Shown here in pieces: positions 1 through 8,600 of a DNA stretch of 62,493 nucleotides (within the stretch, counting starts at the first letter, position 1; the number at the start of each line of letters is the position of its first letter). The notes under the pieces are model-generated. The model ran no database searches. It saw nothing but the letters and a program-made list of their open reading frames with translations, and had not been told where the DNA came from. The DNA is from Streptomyces diacarni (GTDB lineage: Bacteria; Actinomycetota; Actinomycetes; Streptomycetales; Streptomycetaceae), in assembly GCF_003323715.1 (NCBI RefSeq), contig NZ_QOIN01000051.1:1-62493 (forward strand), read 5' to 3'. The position numbers and the translations under genes were made by a program.

Positions 1-2
1 AA

Positions 3-98
3 GCCCTCCTCTGCCTCGCCCGACGACGCGCCGACGTGCTCTTCGCCATGCTCCGCGACGGCACCCTCTACCAACCGCCAACACCTTCAACGGCTTGA
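3..98 (+). mobile_element. IS110-family transposase, C-terminal fragment
   Basis: This is an open frame entering from the left edge and ending at TGA after 31 residues. The visible tail (LARRRADVLFAMLRDGTLY, then a Pro/Ala-rich end) matches the conserved C-terminus of IS110/IS116/IS902 DEDD transposases, which usually ends with a motif like RRxDVLxAMLRDG. The catalytic N-terminal part lies outside the window, so it cannot be judged whether the element is intact. It is the only trace of the element here; IS110 elements lack long terminal inverted repeats, so the element border cannot be placed from sequence. Confidence 0.7.
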
Positions 99-151
99 CC
101 AAACCCATAGAGGCACCCCCCCGGGCCGTCGGCCGCTGAAGAACTCCCCCG

Positions 152-187
152 GCGCGGGGGAACTTTGCCCGCGCGGGGAACTTTGCC
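152..187. repeat. short direct repeat between IS fragment and lipoprotein gene
   Basis: GCGCGGGGGAACTTTGCC (152-169) is followed after one base by GCGCGGGGAACTTTGCC (171-187), a near-perfect tandem pair differing by one G. It lies between the end of the transposase frame and the lipoprotein gene, so it may belong to the IS border or to the promoter region. No function can be assigned. Confidence 0.5.
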
Positions 188-270
188 GGCGCTTTACGCG
201 TCTGACTGGGTGCGGGCCGCACGTGTCGAACCGTGCGGCCCGACCAGTCTTCGGGGGAGGGACGTAGCAG

Positions 271-651
271 GTGCTCCGTTGGAAGGTCGTGGCCGCGGCA
301 GCGGTCCTCGCGCTCGCCGTGCCGGCCGCCGCCGGCTGCTCCGCCGTGGACCGCGCGCTGGACTGCGCCACCACCGCGTCCACCATCGCCCAGTCCGTCG
401 ACGACCTCCAGCAGGCGATCTCCGACGCCGGCGAGGACCCCGCCCAGGCCCGGGAGTCCCTCGATTCCATAGACAAGAACCTCACCAAGATCGAGGACGA
501 GACGGACGACGGCGACGTCGGCAAGGCCGTCTCCCAGCTGCGCGGTGCCGTCGACAGCGTGCGCTCGGACGTCGAGGCGGGCCGCGCCCCCGAGGCGAAG
601 CCCGTCACCGACGCGGCCGACGAACTGACGAAGGTCTGCACCCCCGGCTGA
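271..651 (+). CDS. small secreted lipoprotein, function unknown
   Basis: This 126-aa protein begins at GTG behind a GGGAGG ribosome-binding site. It has a lipoprotein signal peptide: basic start (MLRWK), an Ala/Val-rich core, and a lipobox ending AAAGC, with the lipidated Cys near residue 22. The mature part is hydrophilic and acidic, with predicted helical stretches (DDLQQAISDAGEDPAQA) and two more cysteines (DCATTAS, KVCTPG) that could pair outside the membrane. It precedes rdgB on the same strand by 114 bp. No enzymatic motif is visible; it looks like the small extracytoplasmic helical lipoproteins common in Streptomyces. Confidence 0.8.
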   Translation: MLRWKVVAAAAVLALAVPAAAGCSAVDRALDCATTASTIAQSVDDLQQAISDAGEDPAQARESLDSIDKNLTKIEDETDDGDVGKAVSQLRGAVDSVRSDVEAGRAPEAKPVTDAADELTKVCTPG

Positions 652-765
652 GCCAGCCGCCCGGCCCCGGCCGGCACCCGCCCCCACGTCACCGCCCCGC
701 GCGGGCCTTCGCCTACCACGCTCCCCGCCGCCCGTCCGGGCACCGGGCGGCGCGATACTGGAGTC

Positions 766-1380
766 ATGAGCACCCAGCGCCTGATCCTGGCCACCCGCAA
801 CGCCCACAAGGTCACCGAACTCCAGGCGATCCTCGCCGACGCGGGACTCGACCTGGAGCTGGTGGGCGCCGACGCCTACCCCGAGATCCCGGACGTCAAG
901 GAGACCGGGGTGACGTTCGCCGAGAACGCCCTCCTCAAGGCGCACGCGCTCGCCCAGGCCACCGAACTCCCGGCCGTCGCCGACGACTCGGGCCTGTGCG
1001 TGGACGTGCTCGGCGGGGCGCCCGGCATCTTCTCCGCACGCTGGGCGGGCCGCCACGGCGACGACGCCGCCAACCTGGACCTGCTGCTCGCCCAGCTCTC
1101 CGACATCGCAGCGCCGCACCGCGCGGCCCACTTCGAGTGCGCCGCCGCGCTCGCCCTGCCAGACGGCACCGAGAAGGTCGTGGCCGGCCGGCTGCGGGGC
1201 ACCCTGCGGCACACCCCCGCGGGCAACGGCGGCTTCGGATACGACCCGATTCTGGAGCCGGACGGTCAGAGCAGGACGTGCGCGGAGCTCAGCGCCGAGG
1301 AGAAGAACGCGATCAGCCACCGCGGCAAGGCGTTCCGGGCACTCGCCCCCCTCGTACGGGAGGCGCTGGCGCTGGGCTGA
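766..1380 (+). CDS. rdgB: RdgB/HAM1 non-canonical purine NTP pyrophosphatase
   Basis: The 204-aa protein hydrolyses XTP, dITP and related damaged purine triphosphates to the monophosphate plus pyrophosphate, keeping deaminated bases out of DNA and RNA. Family hallmarks are all present: the N-terminal LATRNAHKVTEL substrate loop, the acidic FAENALLKA segment, VADDSGLCVDVLGGAPGIFSAR (metal and base binding), FGYDPI, and the C-terminal SHRGKAF motif. Length is normal for the family. The ATG start directly precedes the conserved strand. It acts in the cytosol as a housekeeping sanitation enzyme. Neighbours are a lipoprotein gene upstream and a tRNA-Leu on the opposite strand downstream. Confidence 0.96.
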   Translation: MSTQRLILATRNAHKVTELQAILADAGLDLELVGADAYPEIPDVKETGVTFAENALLKAHALAQATELPAVADDSGLCVDVLGGAPGIFSARWAGRHGDDAANLDLLLAQLSDIAAPHRAAHFECAAALALPDGTEKVVAGRLRGTLRHTPAGNGGFGYDPILEPDGQSRTCAELSAEEKNAISHRGKAFRALAPLVREALALG

Positions 1381-1459
1381 GCCACCCTTTGCTGAGCCGC
1401 CGGGGCCCGATTCGGCCTGAGCTGAGCCGCCAGGGGCGGTGCGGCCCGTGGTGGTGGGG

Positions 1460-1541
1460 TGCGCGAGGGGGGACTCGAACCCCCACGTCCGAAGACACCG
1501 GCACCTAAAGCCGTCCCGTCTACCAATTCCGGCACTCGCGC
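1460..1541 (-). tRNA. tRNA-Leu (anticodon UAG)
   Basis: The complementary strand folds as a class II tRNA: 7-bp acceptor stem GCGCGAG/CTCGCGC, D-arm with AATTGGTAGAC, anticodon loop TTTAGGT giving UAG (complement at 1505-1507), a long variable arm, and a T-arm with GGTTCGAGTCC. The discriminator base is A and CCA is not encoded. The outermost anticodon-stem pair is A.G as read here. UAG reads the rare Streptomyces codon CUA and, by wobble, CUG. Confidence 0.93.
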
Positions 1542-1591
1542 GCGCACGTATCGTACTGCGCGCGCGGGCGCGGGTACCGGCCGGGTGACGG

Positions 1592-1625
1592 CGAGGGCCC
1601 GTGCCGTCGCCGGCACGGGCCCTCG
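1592..1625 (-). terminator. hairpin terminator after the MHS transporter gene
   Basis: A perfect 14-bp stem, CGAGGGCCCGTGCC paired with its complement around a 6-nt loop, lies 46 bp past the stop codon of the transporter gene and before the tRNA-Leu, both on the minus strand. There is no U-run, as is usual for Streptomyces intrinsic terminators. Confidence 0.75.
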
Positions 1626-1671
1626 CGTGTTCGTGTCGTCGTCCTCGATCCCGGGTCGTCGCCCGGGTTGG

Positions 1672-3180
1672 TCAGAAGGTGGGCTCGTTGGTCTCGGCCC
1701 TGGCCAGGGCGCGGGCCTCCTCGTGGGTGCTGACGGAGGGCGGCGAGCCCTCCAGCGGCTTGCGGGCCGTCTCCTTCATGCACAGGACGGCGATGATGCC
1801 GATGACGGCCGCACCCGAGGCGTAGTAGGCCGGGGCGAGGTTGTTGCCCGTGCTGTTGACCAGGTACGTCATGACGCCGGGCGCCGTACCGCCGAAGACC
1901 GCTGTGGCCACGTTGTAGCCGATGGACAGCGACCCGTAGCGCACGTCGGTGGGGAAGAGCGCGGGCAGTGTCGCCGACATGGTGCCCAGCAGGCAGACCA
2001 GGCAGGCGCCCAGTACCAGCAGCCCGATGAGCACGGCTACGAAGCTGCCCTGCTGGAAGAGGGCGAAGGCGGGGATCGTCAGCAGCACGAAACCGACCAT
2101 GCCCGCCATCAGTACGGGCTTGCGGCCGAACCGGTCGTTGAGGCGCCCGACCCGCTGGATCACCAGCGCCATCGCCACCATCGCGATGATGGCCGCGACC
2201 AGTTCCATCGAGTTCTCGTACCCGAGGGCGTCGGTCAGGTAGGCGGGCATGTACGACAGGAGCATGTAGTCGGTGACGTTGTAGGCGGCGACCAGGCCGA
2301 TGCACAGCAGCAGCGTGCGCCACTGCTGCGCGAAGATCGTCTTGAGCTCCTTCTGCGGCACGTTCTCCGACAGCCTCGGCTCGCTCGTCTCCGTCGTGGA
2401 GGCCTCGGGGGAGTGCGACATCTGCGCTGCCTGCTTCTGGAAGGCCGGGGTCTCGTCCAGCTTCATCCGCAGGTACAGACCGACCACGCCGATCGGCCCG
2501 CCCACCAGGAACGGGATACGCCAGCCCCACTGGAGCATCGCGTCGTCGCCGAGCGTGGTGTTCAGGATGAGGACCAGGCCGGCCGCGCCGGTGTAGCCGG
2601 TGAGCGTGCCCAGTTCCAGGAAGCTGCCGAAGAAGCCGCGCCGCTTGTCGGGCGCGTACTCGGCGATGAAGGTGGCCGCGCCGCCGTACTCGCCGCCCGT
2701 GGAGAAGCCCTGCACCAGGCGGCAGATGAGCAGCAGGACGGGCGAGGCGAAGCCGATGGACTCGTAGGACGGGATCAGGCCGATGAAGAAGGTGCCCGCC
2801 GCCATCATGACCATCGTCAGGCCGAGCACCTTTTTGCGCCCGATGCGGTCGCCGAGCGGCCCGAAGAACAGGCCGCCCAGTGGCCGCACCAGGAAGGAGG
2901 CGGCGAAGGCCGTGAACGAGGCCAGGAGCTGGGTGCTGCCGCCGGGGAAGAAGACCTTGCCGATGGTGACCGCGAGATAGGCGTAGATCCCGAAGTCGAA
3001 CCACTCCATGGCATTACCGACGGCCGCGGCCTTCGTGGCGCGTTTGACCGTGGCTTCGTCCGTGACCGTGATGTCGCTACGGCGGACTTTCGGCTTCCGG
3101 CTGCGTCTGACAGCGCGGAAGAGGTGCCGGTGCCGCCTGAGGGCAGCCGGGTCGGCGGGCTGATCCTCTTCGTGGTTCAT
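1672..3180 (-). CDS. MHS/ProP-type MFS metabolite:H+ symporter
   Basis: This 502-aa protein is a 12-helix major-facilitator permease of the metabolite:H+ symporter family, which includes ProP (proline/betaine) and the citrate and alpha-ketoglutarate permeases. Seen directly: GNAMEWFDFGIYAYLA in helix 1, the loop 2-3 motif GDRIGRKKVL, the RLVQGFSTGGEYGGAATFIAEYAP segment typical of the MHS group, and a second DRFGRKP after helix 8. The first 45 residues are a basic cytoplasmic tail. Substrate cannot be told from sequence; an osmolyte or organic acid is likely. It stands alone, ends at a strong hairpin, and is transcribed toward the tRNA-Leu. Confidence 0.9.
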   Translation of the reverse strand: MNHEEDQPADPAALRRHRHLFRAVRRSRKPKVRRSDITVTDEATVKRATKAAAVGNAMEWFDFGIYAYLAVTIGKVFFPGGSTQLLASFTAFAASFLVRPLGGLFFGPLGDRIGRKKVLGLTMVMMAAGTFFIGLIPSYESIGFASPVLLLICRLVQGFSTGGEYGGAATFIAEYAPDKRRGFFGSFLELGTLTGYTGAAGLVLILNTTLGDDAMLQWGWRIPFLVGGPIGVVGLYLRMKLDETPAFQKQAAQMSHSPEASTTETSEPRLSENVPQKELKTIFAQQWRTLLLCIGLVAAYNVTDYMLLSYMPAYLTDALGYENSMELVAAIIAMVAMALVIQRVGRLNDRFGRKPVLMAGMVGFVLLTIPAFALFQQGSFVAVLIGLLVLGACLVCLLGTMSATLPALFPTDVRYGSLSIGYNVATAVFGGTAPGVMTYLVNSTGNNLAPAYYASGAAVIGIIAVLCMKETARKPLEGSPPSVSTHEEARALARAETNEPTF

Positions 3181-3242
3181 CCCTCATGAGTACCGCACCT
3201 GGCGTACTCGAACGCAACACGGCCCCCTCGCGCCGGGGGCAA

Positions 3243-3719
3243 TTACTCCGAAACCAGCCCGAGGTCCTTGATCAGCTTCGCCACGTGGCCGGTCGCCTTC
3301 ACGTTGTAGAGCGCGCGTTCGACCTTGCCCTCCTCGTCCACGACCACCGTGGAGCGGATGACGCCGGTGACGGTCTTGCCGTACAGCTTTTTCTCACCGA
3401 AGGCGCCGTACGCCTCCATCGTCTCCTTGCCCGGGTCGCCGACCAGCGTGACCTGCAACGACTCCTTCTCCCTGAACTTCGCCAGCTTCTCCGGCTTGTC
3501 CGGGGAGACGCCGATGACGTCGTACCCCTGACCCGCCAGCAGCTCCAGGTTGTCGGTGAAGTCGCAGGCCTGCTTCGTGCAGCCGGGAGTCATGGCCGCC
3601 GGGTAGAAGTAGACGATCACCTTGCGGCCCCTGCGGTCGGCCAGCGAGACGTCCTTGCCGTCGGCGTCGGGCAGCGTGAAGTCGGGGGCGATGTCGCCGG
3701 GCTCGAGTCGCTGACTCAT
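3243..3719 (-). CDS. bcp: thioredoxin-dependent thiol peroxidase (BCP/PrxQ)
   Basis: The 158-aa peroxiredoxin reduces hydrogen peroxide and organic peroxides through a cysteine thiol recycled by thioredoxin. The N-terminal PGDIAPDFTLPD strand and the catalytic segment YPAAMTPGCTKQACDF are visible; the peroxidatic Cys is in PGCT and a second Cys five residues later (QACDF) fits the atypical 2-Cys PrxQ arrangement. GVSPDKPEKLAKF is also typical. A start five codons upstream is possible, but those codons contain the ribosome-binding site AAGGAG, well placed for the ATG of MSQRLEPG, which I chose. Confidence 0.95.
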   Translation of the reverse strand: MSQRLEPGDIAPDFTLPDADGKDVSLADRRGRKVIVYFYPAAMTPGCTKQACDFTDNLELLAGQGYDVIGVSPDKPEKLAKFREKESLQVTLVGDPGKETMEAYGAFGEKKLYGKTVTGVIRSTVVVDEEGKVERALYNVKATGHVAKLIKDLGLVSE

Positions 3720-3959
3720 CGAAAGCTCCTTCACTGCGGTACGTGCACTCGTGGTTTCCCCTGCCTCCCGCGGCGGTACTCACCAGTAGTGCGGTACCTC
3801 TCAGCGGGTCGGCGGCGGCCTCGGCCTGCCTCAGCGGGCCTGCCCGAGCGTAGCCCGAAGCCGACGTTCGGGGGTGCCGTGGGGCATCGGCCCCGCTGAG
3901 CTGACAGGATGGCCGCTGACACGGTAGGACGCAGGACTGACAGCGACGGAGGCAACTCG

Positions 3960-4313
3960 GTGCCGGAAGCCAGGACCCCCGCGGACATCGAGGCGGACAT
4001 CGTCCGCAGGCGGCAGGACCTCGCCGCAGCGCTCGACGAGATCGCCGTGCGCGTTCACCCCAAGACGATCATGGGCGACGTCAAGGCGAAGGCCGCGGCC
4101 GCGGTGGACCGCACGGCGGGACGCGCCTACGTCGTCGCCAACCGCACGGTCACCGACGTGCGCTCCCAGTTCGTCACCGAGGAGGGCAACCTCCGCATCG
4201 AACGGGTCGTGCCCGTCGCCGTGCTGGCCGTCGCCGCGATCGGCGGCACCTACGCGCTCACCTCCCGCCGCAAGCCCGCAGGCCGGGGGAAGGCTCGCCG
4301 CCGACACCGCTGA
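3960..4313 (+). CDS. DUF3618 small membrane-anchored protein
   Basis: This 117-aa protein has the DUF3618 signature TPADIEADIVRRRQDLAAALDEIAVRVHPK (residues 6-35), one transmembrane segment (VVPVAVLAVAAIGGTYALT, about 85-103) and a basic C-terminal tail ending KARRRHR. The GTG start has CGGAGG eight bases upstream; an in-frame ATG at 3909 would add 17 unconserved residues. DUF3618 proteins are common in actinobacteria, often near other envelope-stress or phage-shock-like genes, and their function is unknown. It lies 22 bp before the GroES-like gene on the same strand, so the two may share a transcript. Confidence 0.85.
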   Translation: MPEARTPADIEADIVRRRQDLAAALDEIAVRVHPKTIMGDVKAKAAAAVDRTAGRAYVVANRTVTDVRSQFVTEEGNLRIERVVPVAVLAVAAIGGTYALTSRRKPAGRGKARRRHR

Positions 4314-4335
4314 GACGCTGAGATACGGTCTCCCG

Positions 4336-4689
4336 GTGAGCCCAAAGACCCCTGCCCCCGCCCACGATGACAAGCTGCCGATCCGCATGCTGCACGACCG
4401 CGTGCTGGTGCGGACCGACACCAGCGAGGGCGAACGCCGCTCCTCCGGCGGCATCGTGATCCCCGCGACGGCGGCCGTCGGACGCAAGCTCGACTGGGCC
4501 GAGGTCGTCGCCGTCGGCCAGAACGTGCGCACGGTCGAGCCCGGGGACCGGGTGCTGTACGACCCCGAAGACCGGGCCGAGGTCGAGGTGCGCGGGGTCG
4601 CGTACGTCCTGATGCGCGAACGCGACCTGCACGCCGTGGCCGCCGAACGCCTCCAGGACAGCGACGGCTCGACGGGCCTCTACCTCTGA
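4336..4689 (+). CDS. GroES-like (Cpn10 fold) co-chaperonin homologue
   Basis: The 117-aa protein carries the Cpn10 fold landmarks: IRMLHDRVLVRTDTSEGE near residue 16, the mobile-loop region RRSSGGIVIPATA, EVVAVGQNVRTVEPGDRVLYDPE, and a late VRGVAYVLMRERDLHAV. The loop lacks the canonical hydrophobic tripeptide position seen in groEL-linked GroES (IVLP becomes IVIP), and no groEL gene is nearby, so it is a stand-alone paralogue and not the main GroES. A GTG start just after the DUF3618 gene suggests co-transcription. It may serve a second chaperonin or a specific client; that is inference. Confidence 0.85.
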   Translation: MSPKTPAPAHDDKLPIRMLHDRVLVRTDTSEGERRSSGGIVIPATAAVGRKLDWAEVVAVGQNVRTVEPGDRVLYDPEDRAEVEVRGVAYVLMRERDLHAVAAERLQDSDGSTGLYL

Positions 4690-4748
4690 GCCCCCCGGTC
4701 CCCGGCTCGCCCGAGCACCCCATGGCCCCCGGCCCGAGGGGACACCGG

Positions 4749-5178
4749 TCAGTGGCCTGAGGTCAGTTTCAGCCCCACCACCGCCACCAGCAGCAAAGCG
4801 ATGCTGTGTCTTCCGGGGGGCGACCCCCGTGCCCCCGGCCGGTCAGTGGCCTGAGGTCAGTTTCAGTCCCACCACCGCCACCAGCAGCAAAGCGATGCTG
4901 TGTCTTCCGGGGGGCGACCCCCGTGCCCCCGGCCGGTCAGTGGCCTGAGGTCAGTTTCAGTCCCACCACCGCCACCAGCAGCAAAGCGATGCTGTGTCTT
5001 CCGGGGGGCGACCCCCGTGCCCCCGGCCGGTCAGTGGCCTGAGGTCAGTTTCAGTCCCACCACCGCCACCAGCAGCAAAGCGATGCTGTGTCTTCCGGGG
5101 GGCGACCCCCGTGCCCCCGGCCGGTCAGTGGCCTGAGGTCAGTTTCAGTCCCACCACCGCCACCAGCAGCAAAGCGAT
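4749..5178. repeat. 94-bp tandem array duplicating the 3' end of gdx
   Basis: Four complete 94-bp units begin at 4749, 4843, 4937 and 5031, and a partial fifth (54 bp, 5125-5178) is the genuine 3' end of gdx. Each unit contains the last 18 codons of gdx including its stop (54 bp) plus 40 bp of downstream DNA rich in GGGGGGCGACCCCC. The copies are identical in the parts compared except for one C/T difference in the outermost unit. There are no spacers, so it is not a CRISPR array. The left border shares only CCGG with the unit, and the right border is where the gdx coding sequence continues uniquely. The forward frames seen across it are artefacts of the repeat. Confidence 0.97.
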
Positions 5179-5445
5179 GAAGAAGATGCGGCCCGCGGTC
5201 ACGGGTTCGCCCAGCATCAGCATGCCGACCACCGCGGCTCCGGCCGCGCCGATGCCGACCCACACGCCGTAGGCGGTTCCGATGGGCAGGCTCTTGGCGG
5301 CCAGCGCCAGCAGGATCATGCTGGTGGCGAAGCCCGCGACGGTGAAGACGCTGGGCCACAGTTTGGTGAAGCCCTCGGTGAACTTGAGGCCGATCGCCCA
5401 GGTGACCTCGACGAGACCGGCGACGACAAGCATGATCCAGGCCAT
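5125..5445 (-). CDS. gdx: guanidinium exporter, SMR family (Gdx, formerly SugE)
   Basis: This 106-aa four-helix small multidrug resistance protein works as a dimer and exchanges guanidinium for protons. Diagnostic features of the Gdx subtype, as opposed to EmrE-type pumps, are present: the proton/substrate Glu13 in AGLVEVTWAIGLK, Trp16, and the AKSLPIGTAYGVWVGIGA segment. The ATG follows ACGGAGG. The assignment is reinforced by a guanidine-III riboswitch in its leader. Expression is probably induced when cytosolic guanidine binds the leader. Its last 18 codons are repeated four more times downstream as a tandem array, but the gene itself is intact. Confidence 0.95.
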   Translation of the reverse strand: MAWIMLVVAGLVEVTWAIGLKFTEGFTKLWPSVFTVAGFATSMILLALAAKSLPIGTAYGVWVGIGAAGAAVVGMLMLGEPVTAGRIFFIALLLVAVVGLKLTSGH

Positions 5446-5477
5446 GACGGCACCTCCGTAAAAACGCTTGCGGGGGT

Positions 5478-5517
5478 GCGTCGTCTTGTCGGGCCCGGTA
5501 CGGCGCGTCTCGTCGGG
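5478..5517 (-). promoter_or_regulatory. guanidine-III riboswitch (ykkC-III) controlling gdx
   Basis: On the minus strand the gdx leader reads CCCGACGAGACGCGCCGTAC followed by CGGGCCCGACAAGACGACGC. This matches the compact guanidine-III pseudoknot consensus, with GACGAG, the GCGCCGUAC strand and the near-invariant GACAAGACG element. P1 would be CCCG/CGGG, and the pseudoknot helix GCGCCGU/ACGACGC has one C.A mismatch where known examples usually have C-G. The aptamer ends 33 nt before the ATG. GCACC at 5475-5479 can pair with GGUGC at 5450-5454, which overlaps the Shine-Dalgarno; ligand-stabilised pairing of the pseudoknot would compete with that masking helix. Confidence 0.88.
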
Positions 5518-5546
5518 ACCGGCCCCACCTATGCGGGGGCCGGTCC
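5516..5546 (-). terminator. 11-bp hairpin immediately 5' of the riboswitch
   Basis: GGACCGGCCCC and its perfect complement flank a 9-nt loop, ending inside the first two bases of the guanidine riboswitch. It may be an upstream terminator for the PBP transcript (same strand, stop at 5603) or a structural part of the gdx leader. No U-run follows. Confidence 0.55.
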
Positions 5547-5602
5547 CTGGACCGTAGCAAAGAGCACGGTCGGGCGGGGTGGCTCAGGTCACCAGGCCCC
5601 GG

Positions 5603-8600
5603 TCACCACTCGCGGACCCCCGGGGCGCCGCCCCCGGGATCGCCGTCGCCGCCGACGGCGCCGTCACCGCCGGGGCCGCCGCCGGGATCGCCGTTGCCCC
5701 CGTCGCCCCCCGGGCCGCCGCCCGGATCACCGCCGTCGACCCCGCCGATCTCCGGGATGCTCGGGCCAGGGCTCGTCGGCGGCCCGGTCGTCGGCGGCTC
5801 GGGCGTGGAGGGATCGTCCGACGGCTCCTGCGGCTGCGAGGGCTGATCGGAAGGTCCCTGCGAGGTGGGTGGCCCGGACGGCGGCGGAGACGAGCCGGGC
5901 GACCGGGTGCTCGGCACGTCCCCGCTGCCCGCGGTGTCCAGGTCGAACTTCTTGGCCGGGCGGCCCTCCAGCGCCTCCTTCGTGTAGGCGCCCCAGATCT
6001 CCGCCGGGAAGCCGCCACCGTTGACGCGCGGCTGCCCCCCGGCCCCGTACAACGGTTTCTGCGCGCCGTTGGCCGGGTCCTTGCCCATCACGCCGATGAC
6101 GGTCGACAGATCGGGGGTGTAGCCCGCGAACCAGGCGGCCTTGTCCTCCTCGGCGGTACCGGTCTTGCCCGCCGCGGGGCGCCCCGCGGCCTGTGCCGCC
6201 GTACCGGTGCCGCCCTCGACGACGCTGCGCAGCGAGGCCGTCGTGGTGTCGGCGGCGGCCCGGGAGACGGCCCGCTCGGAGTCGTGATCGGGCAGGTCGA
6301 CGACCTCCCCGCCACGGGTGATCTTGCTGACCATGCTGTAGTGACCGTGCTTGCCGTGGTTGGCGAGCGTGGCGTACGCCTCGGCCATGTCCAGCGGCGA
6401 CGCCGTGGCGACACCGAGGGCGATGGACCCGTCCTCGGTGAGGTTCGGCGTGGTCTTGGGCAGCCCCAGATCGATGGCGGTCTGCTTGACCTTCTTGGGG
6501 CCGACGTCGATGCCCATCTGCGCGAAGACGCTGTTCACCGACTTGTCCATGGCCGTGGTGACCGGGATCTGCCCGTAGGAGCGGTCGTCCTCGTTGGCGG
6601 GCGCGTAGTCGGTGCCCTGCCCGTCGCTGACCACCTCGCGCTTGTTCGTGCCGTCGTAGACCGTGCTCAGCTTGATCGGCCGGCCGTCCTGCGTCGTGGA
6701 CTTGTTCTGCACCGCAGAGGTGAACACGAACGGCTTGAAGGTCGAACCGACCTGGTACTCACGCGAGGTCGCGGCGTTGGTGTACTGCTCGGTGAACCCG
6801 ATGCCGCCGTACATGGCGACGACCTTGCCGGTCTTGGGGTCCACGGACGCGCCACCCGCACGGACGTACTTGTCGATCTTCCGGTTCTTCTTGTCGAGCT
6901 TCGACATCAGCTTGTCGTCGACGGCGTCCCGCATGGCCTTCTGCTTCTTGGGCTGGAACGTCGTGGTGATCCGGAAGCCCCCGGCCCGCAACCGCTGCTC
7001 GTCGATGATGTTGTTGCTGGTGAGGTAGTTCTTGACCGCCTCCACCAGGTAGCCGCGCTCACCGGACATGTTCCGCGGCGGCTTGGGCTCGTCAGGCTCG
7101 GGGAACTCCATCCCCTTCCGGTCGCTCTTCTTGAGCCACCCCTCCTCGACCATGCCGTCCAGCACGTACTTCCAGCGCGCCACTGCCCGCTTCTTGTTCT
7201 CCGGATGGGCGCGGGTGTCGTACGCGTTGGGCGAGTTGACCAGCGCCGCCAGATAGGCGCTCTCCTCCGTGGTGAGCTCCTTGACCTCCTTGCCGTAGTA
7301 GGCGTGCGCCGCAGACTGGATGCCGTAGGCGTTGCGGCCGAAGTAGCTCGTGTTGAGGTAGCCCTGGAGGACCTCGTTCTTGCTGACCTCGTTGTCCAGC
7401 TTCAGCGCGATGAAGAACTCCTTGGCCTTGCGTGTGACCGTCTGGTCCTGGCTGAGGTAGTAGTTCTTCACGTACTGCTGGGTGATCGTCGAACCGGACT
7501 GGCGACCGCCCCCGGTGAGCATGTTCCAGCCCGCGCGGGCCATGGCCTGCGGGTCCACCGCGGACTCGTGGTAGAAGTCGCGGTCCTCGGCGGCCAGCAC
7601 CGCGTGCTGCGTCTCCTTGGGGACCTTGCTGAGCGGAACGCTCTCGCGGTTTATGTCGCCGTCGCGGGCGATCTGGCTGCCGTCGGCGTACAGGTAGACG
7701 TTGGTCTGTGCCGCGGCCGCCTCGTTCGGGGCCGGAATGCTCACCAGCAGGTAGCCGGCGACCAGCGCGCCGGAGATGAGCAGGACGATCAGCAGGAGAC
7801 CGCCCAGGACCATCCGCCAGGTCGGCAGAAGCCGCCGCCAGCCCGTGCGGCGACGCTTCTCCCTGCCTTTCTTGCCCTTCTCCTTCTTGCCCTTCTTCTC
7901 CATCATTCCCGCCTCGTCGCTCGCGGCGGGCGGCGTCTGCGCGGCGCCCGGGCCGTCCGGACCACCGAAACCGCCCGGGGCACCGGGGCCGCCGGATCCT
8001 GCGGCGGCCTGACCCATGATGGCGGTCTCGGCGGGCGAGGCCGGGCCCACGGCGGCCGTCCCGGCGGCCGTGTCGCCACCGGTGGCCGAGTCCCCACCGC
8101 CGGCCGGGCCGCCGGTGGCGGCCGATCCGCCCCCGGTGCCCGTCCCGCTGCCGGTCCCCGTGCCGCCTGACCCGGCCGGCGACGGGGTCGCGTGGGTGGC
8201 CGCTTCCGCGGCGGCCGCGGCGGCCCCCCAACTGGTCGTCCGTATGGCGCGCGTCGCACCGCTCTCCGCCGCGGCGTTCTCCGCCGCGCCGTCTTCCGGC
8301 GTGCTGCCTTCCGGGGCATCGCTTTCCGCCGCGCTGCTCTCCGCCGCGTTGCTTTCCGTGCCGGGCCGCGGTTGTGCTGCCGCGGTGCCCTTCGGGGAAC
8401 CCGAATGGCCGCTGGGGCCGGGGCCGTCCGTGCCGGTTCCGGGGGTGGTGCCGGGGTCGGCGGAGTGCGCGTCGTCGTCCTCGGTGGCGCCGTCCGAGGG
8501 GTCGTCCTCGGCGGGACCGCTCGTGGCGGGGGTGCTGCTGGTGGTGGGGACGCGGCTCTTGCCGGGGGTGCTGCTCGTCATCGGGATGCGGCTCTTACCG

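Noticed and set aside
1459..3189. 576-aa plus-strand frame opposite the transporter
   Set aside because: It is a shadow of the MHS transporter and crosses the tRNA-Leu gene.
4749..5178. Possible CRISPR array
   Set aside because: The 94-bp units are joined without spacers and include the gdx coding end; there are no cas genes.
4806..5272. Repeated 78-aa plus-strand frames
   Set aside because: They are the 94-bp array read in the wrong direction; they only repeat with the DNA unit.
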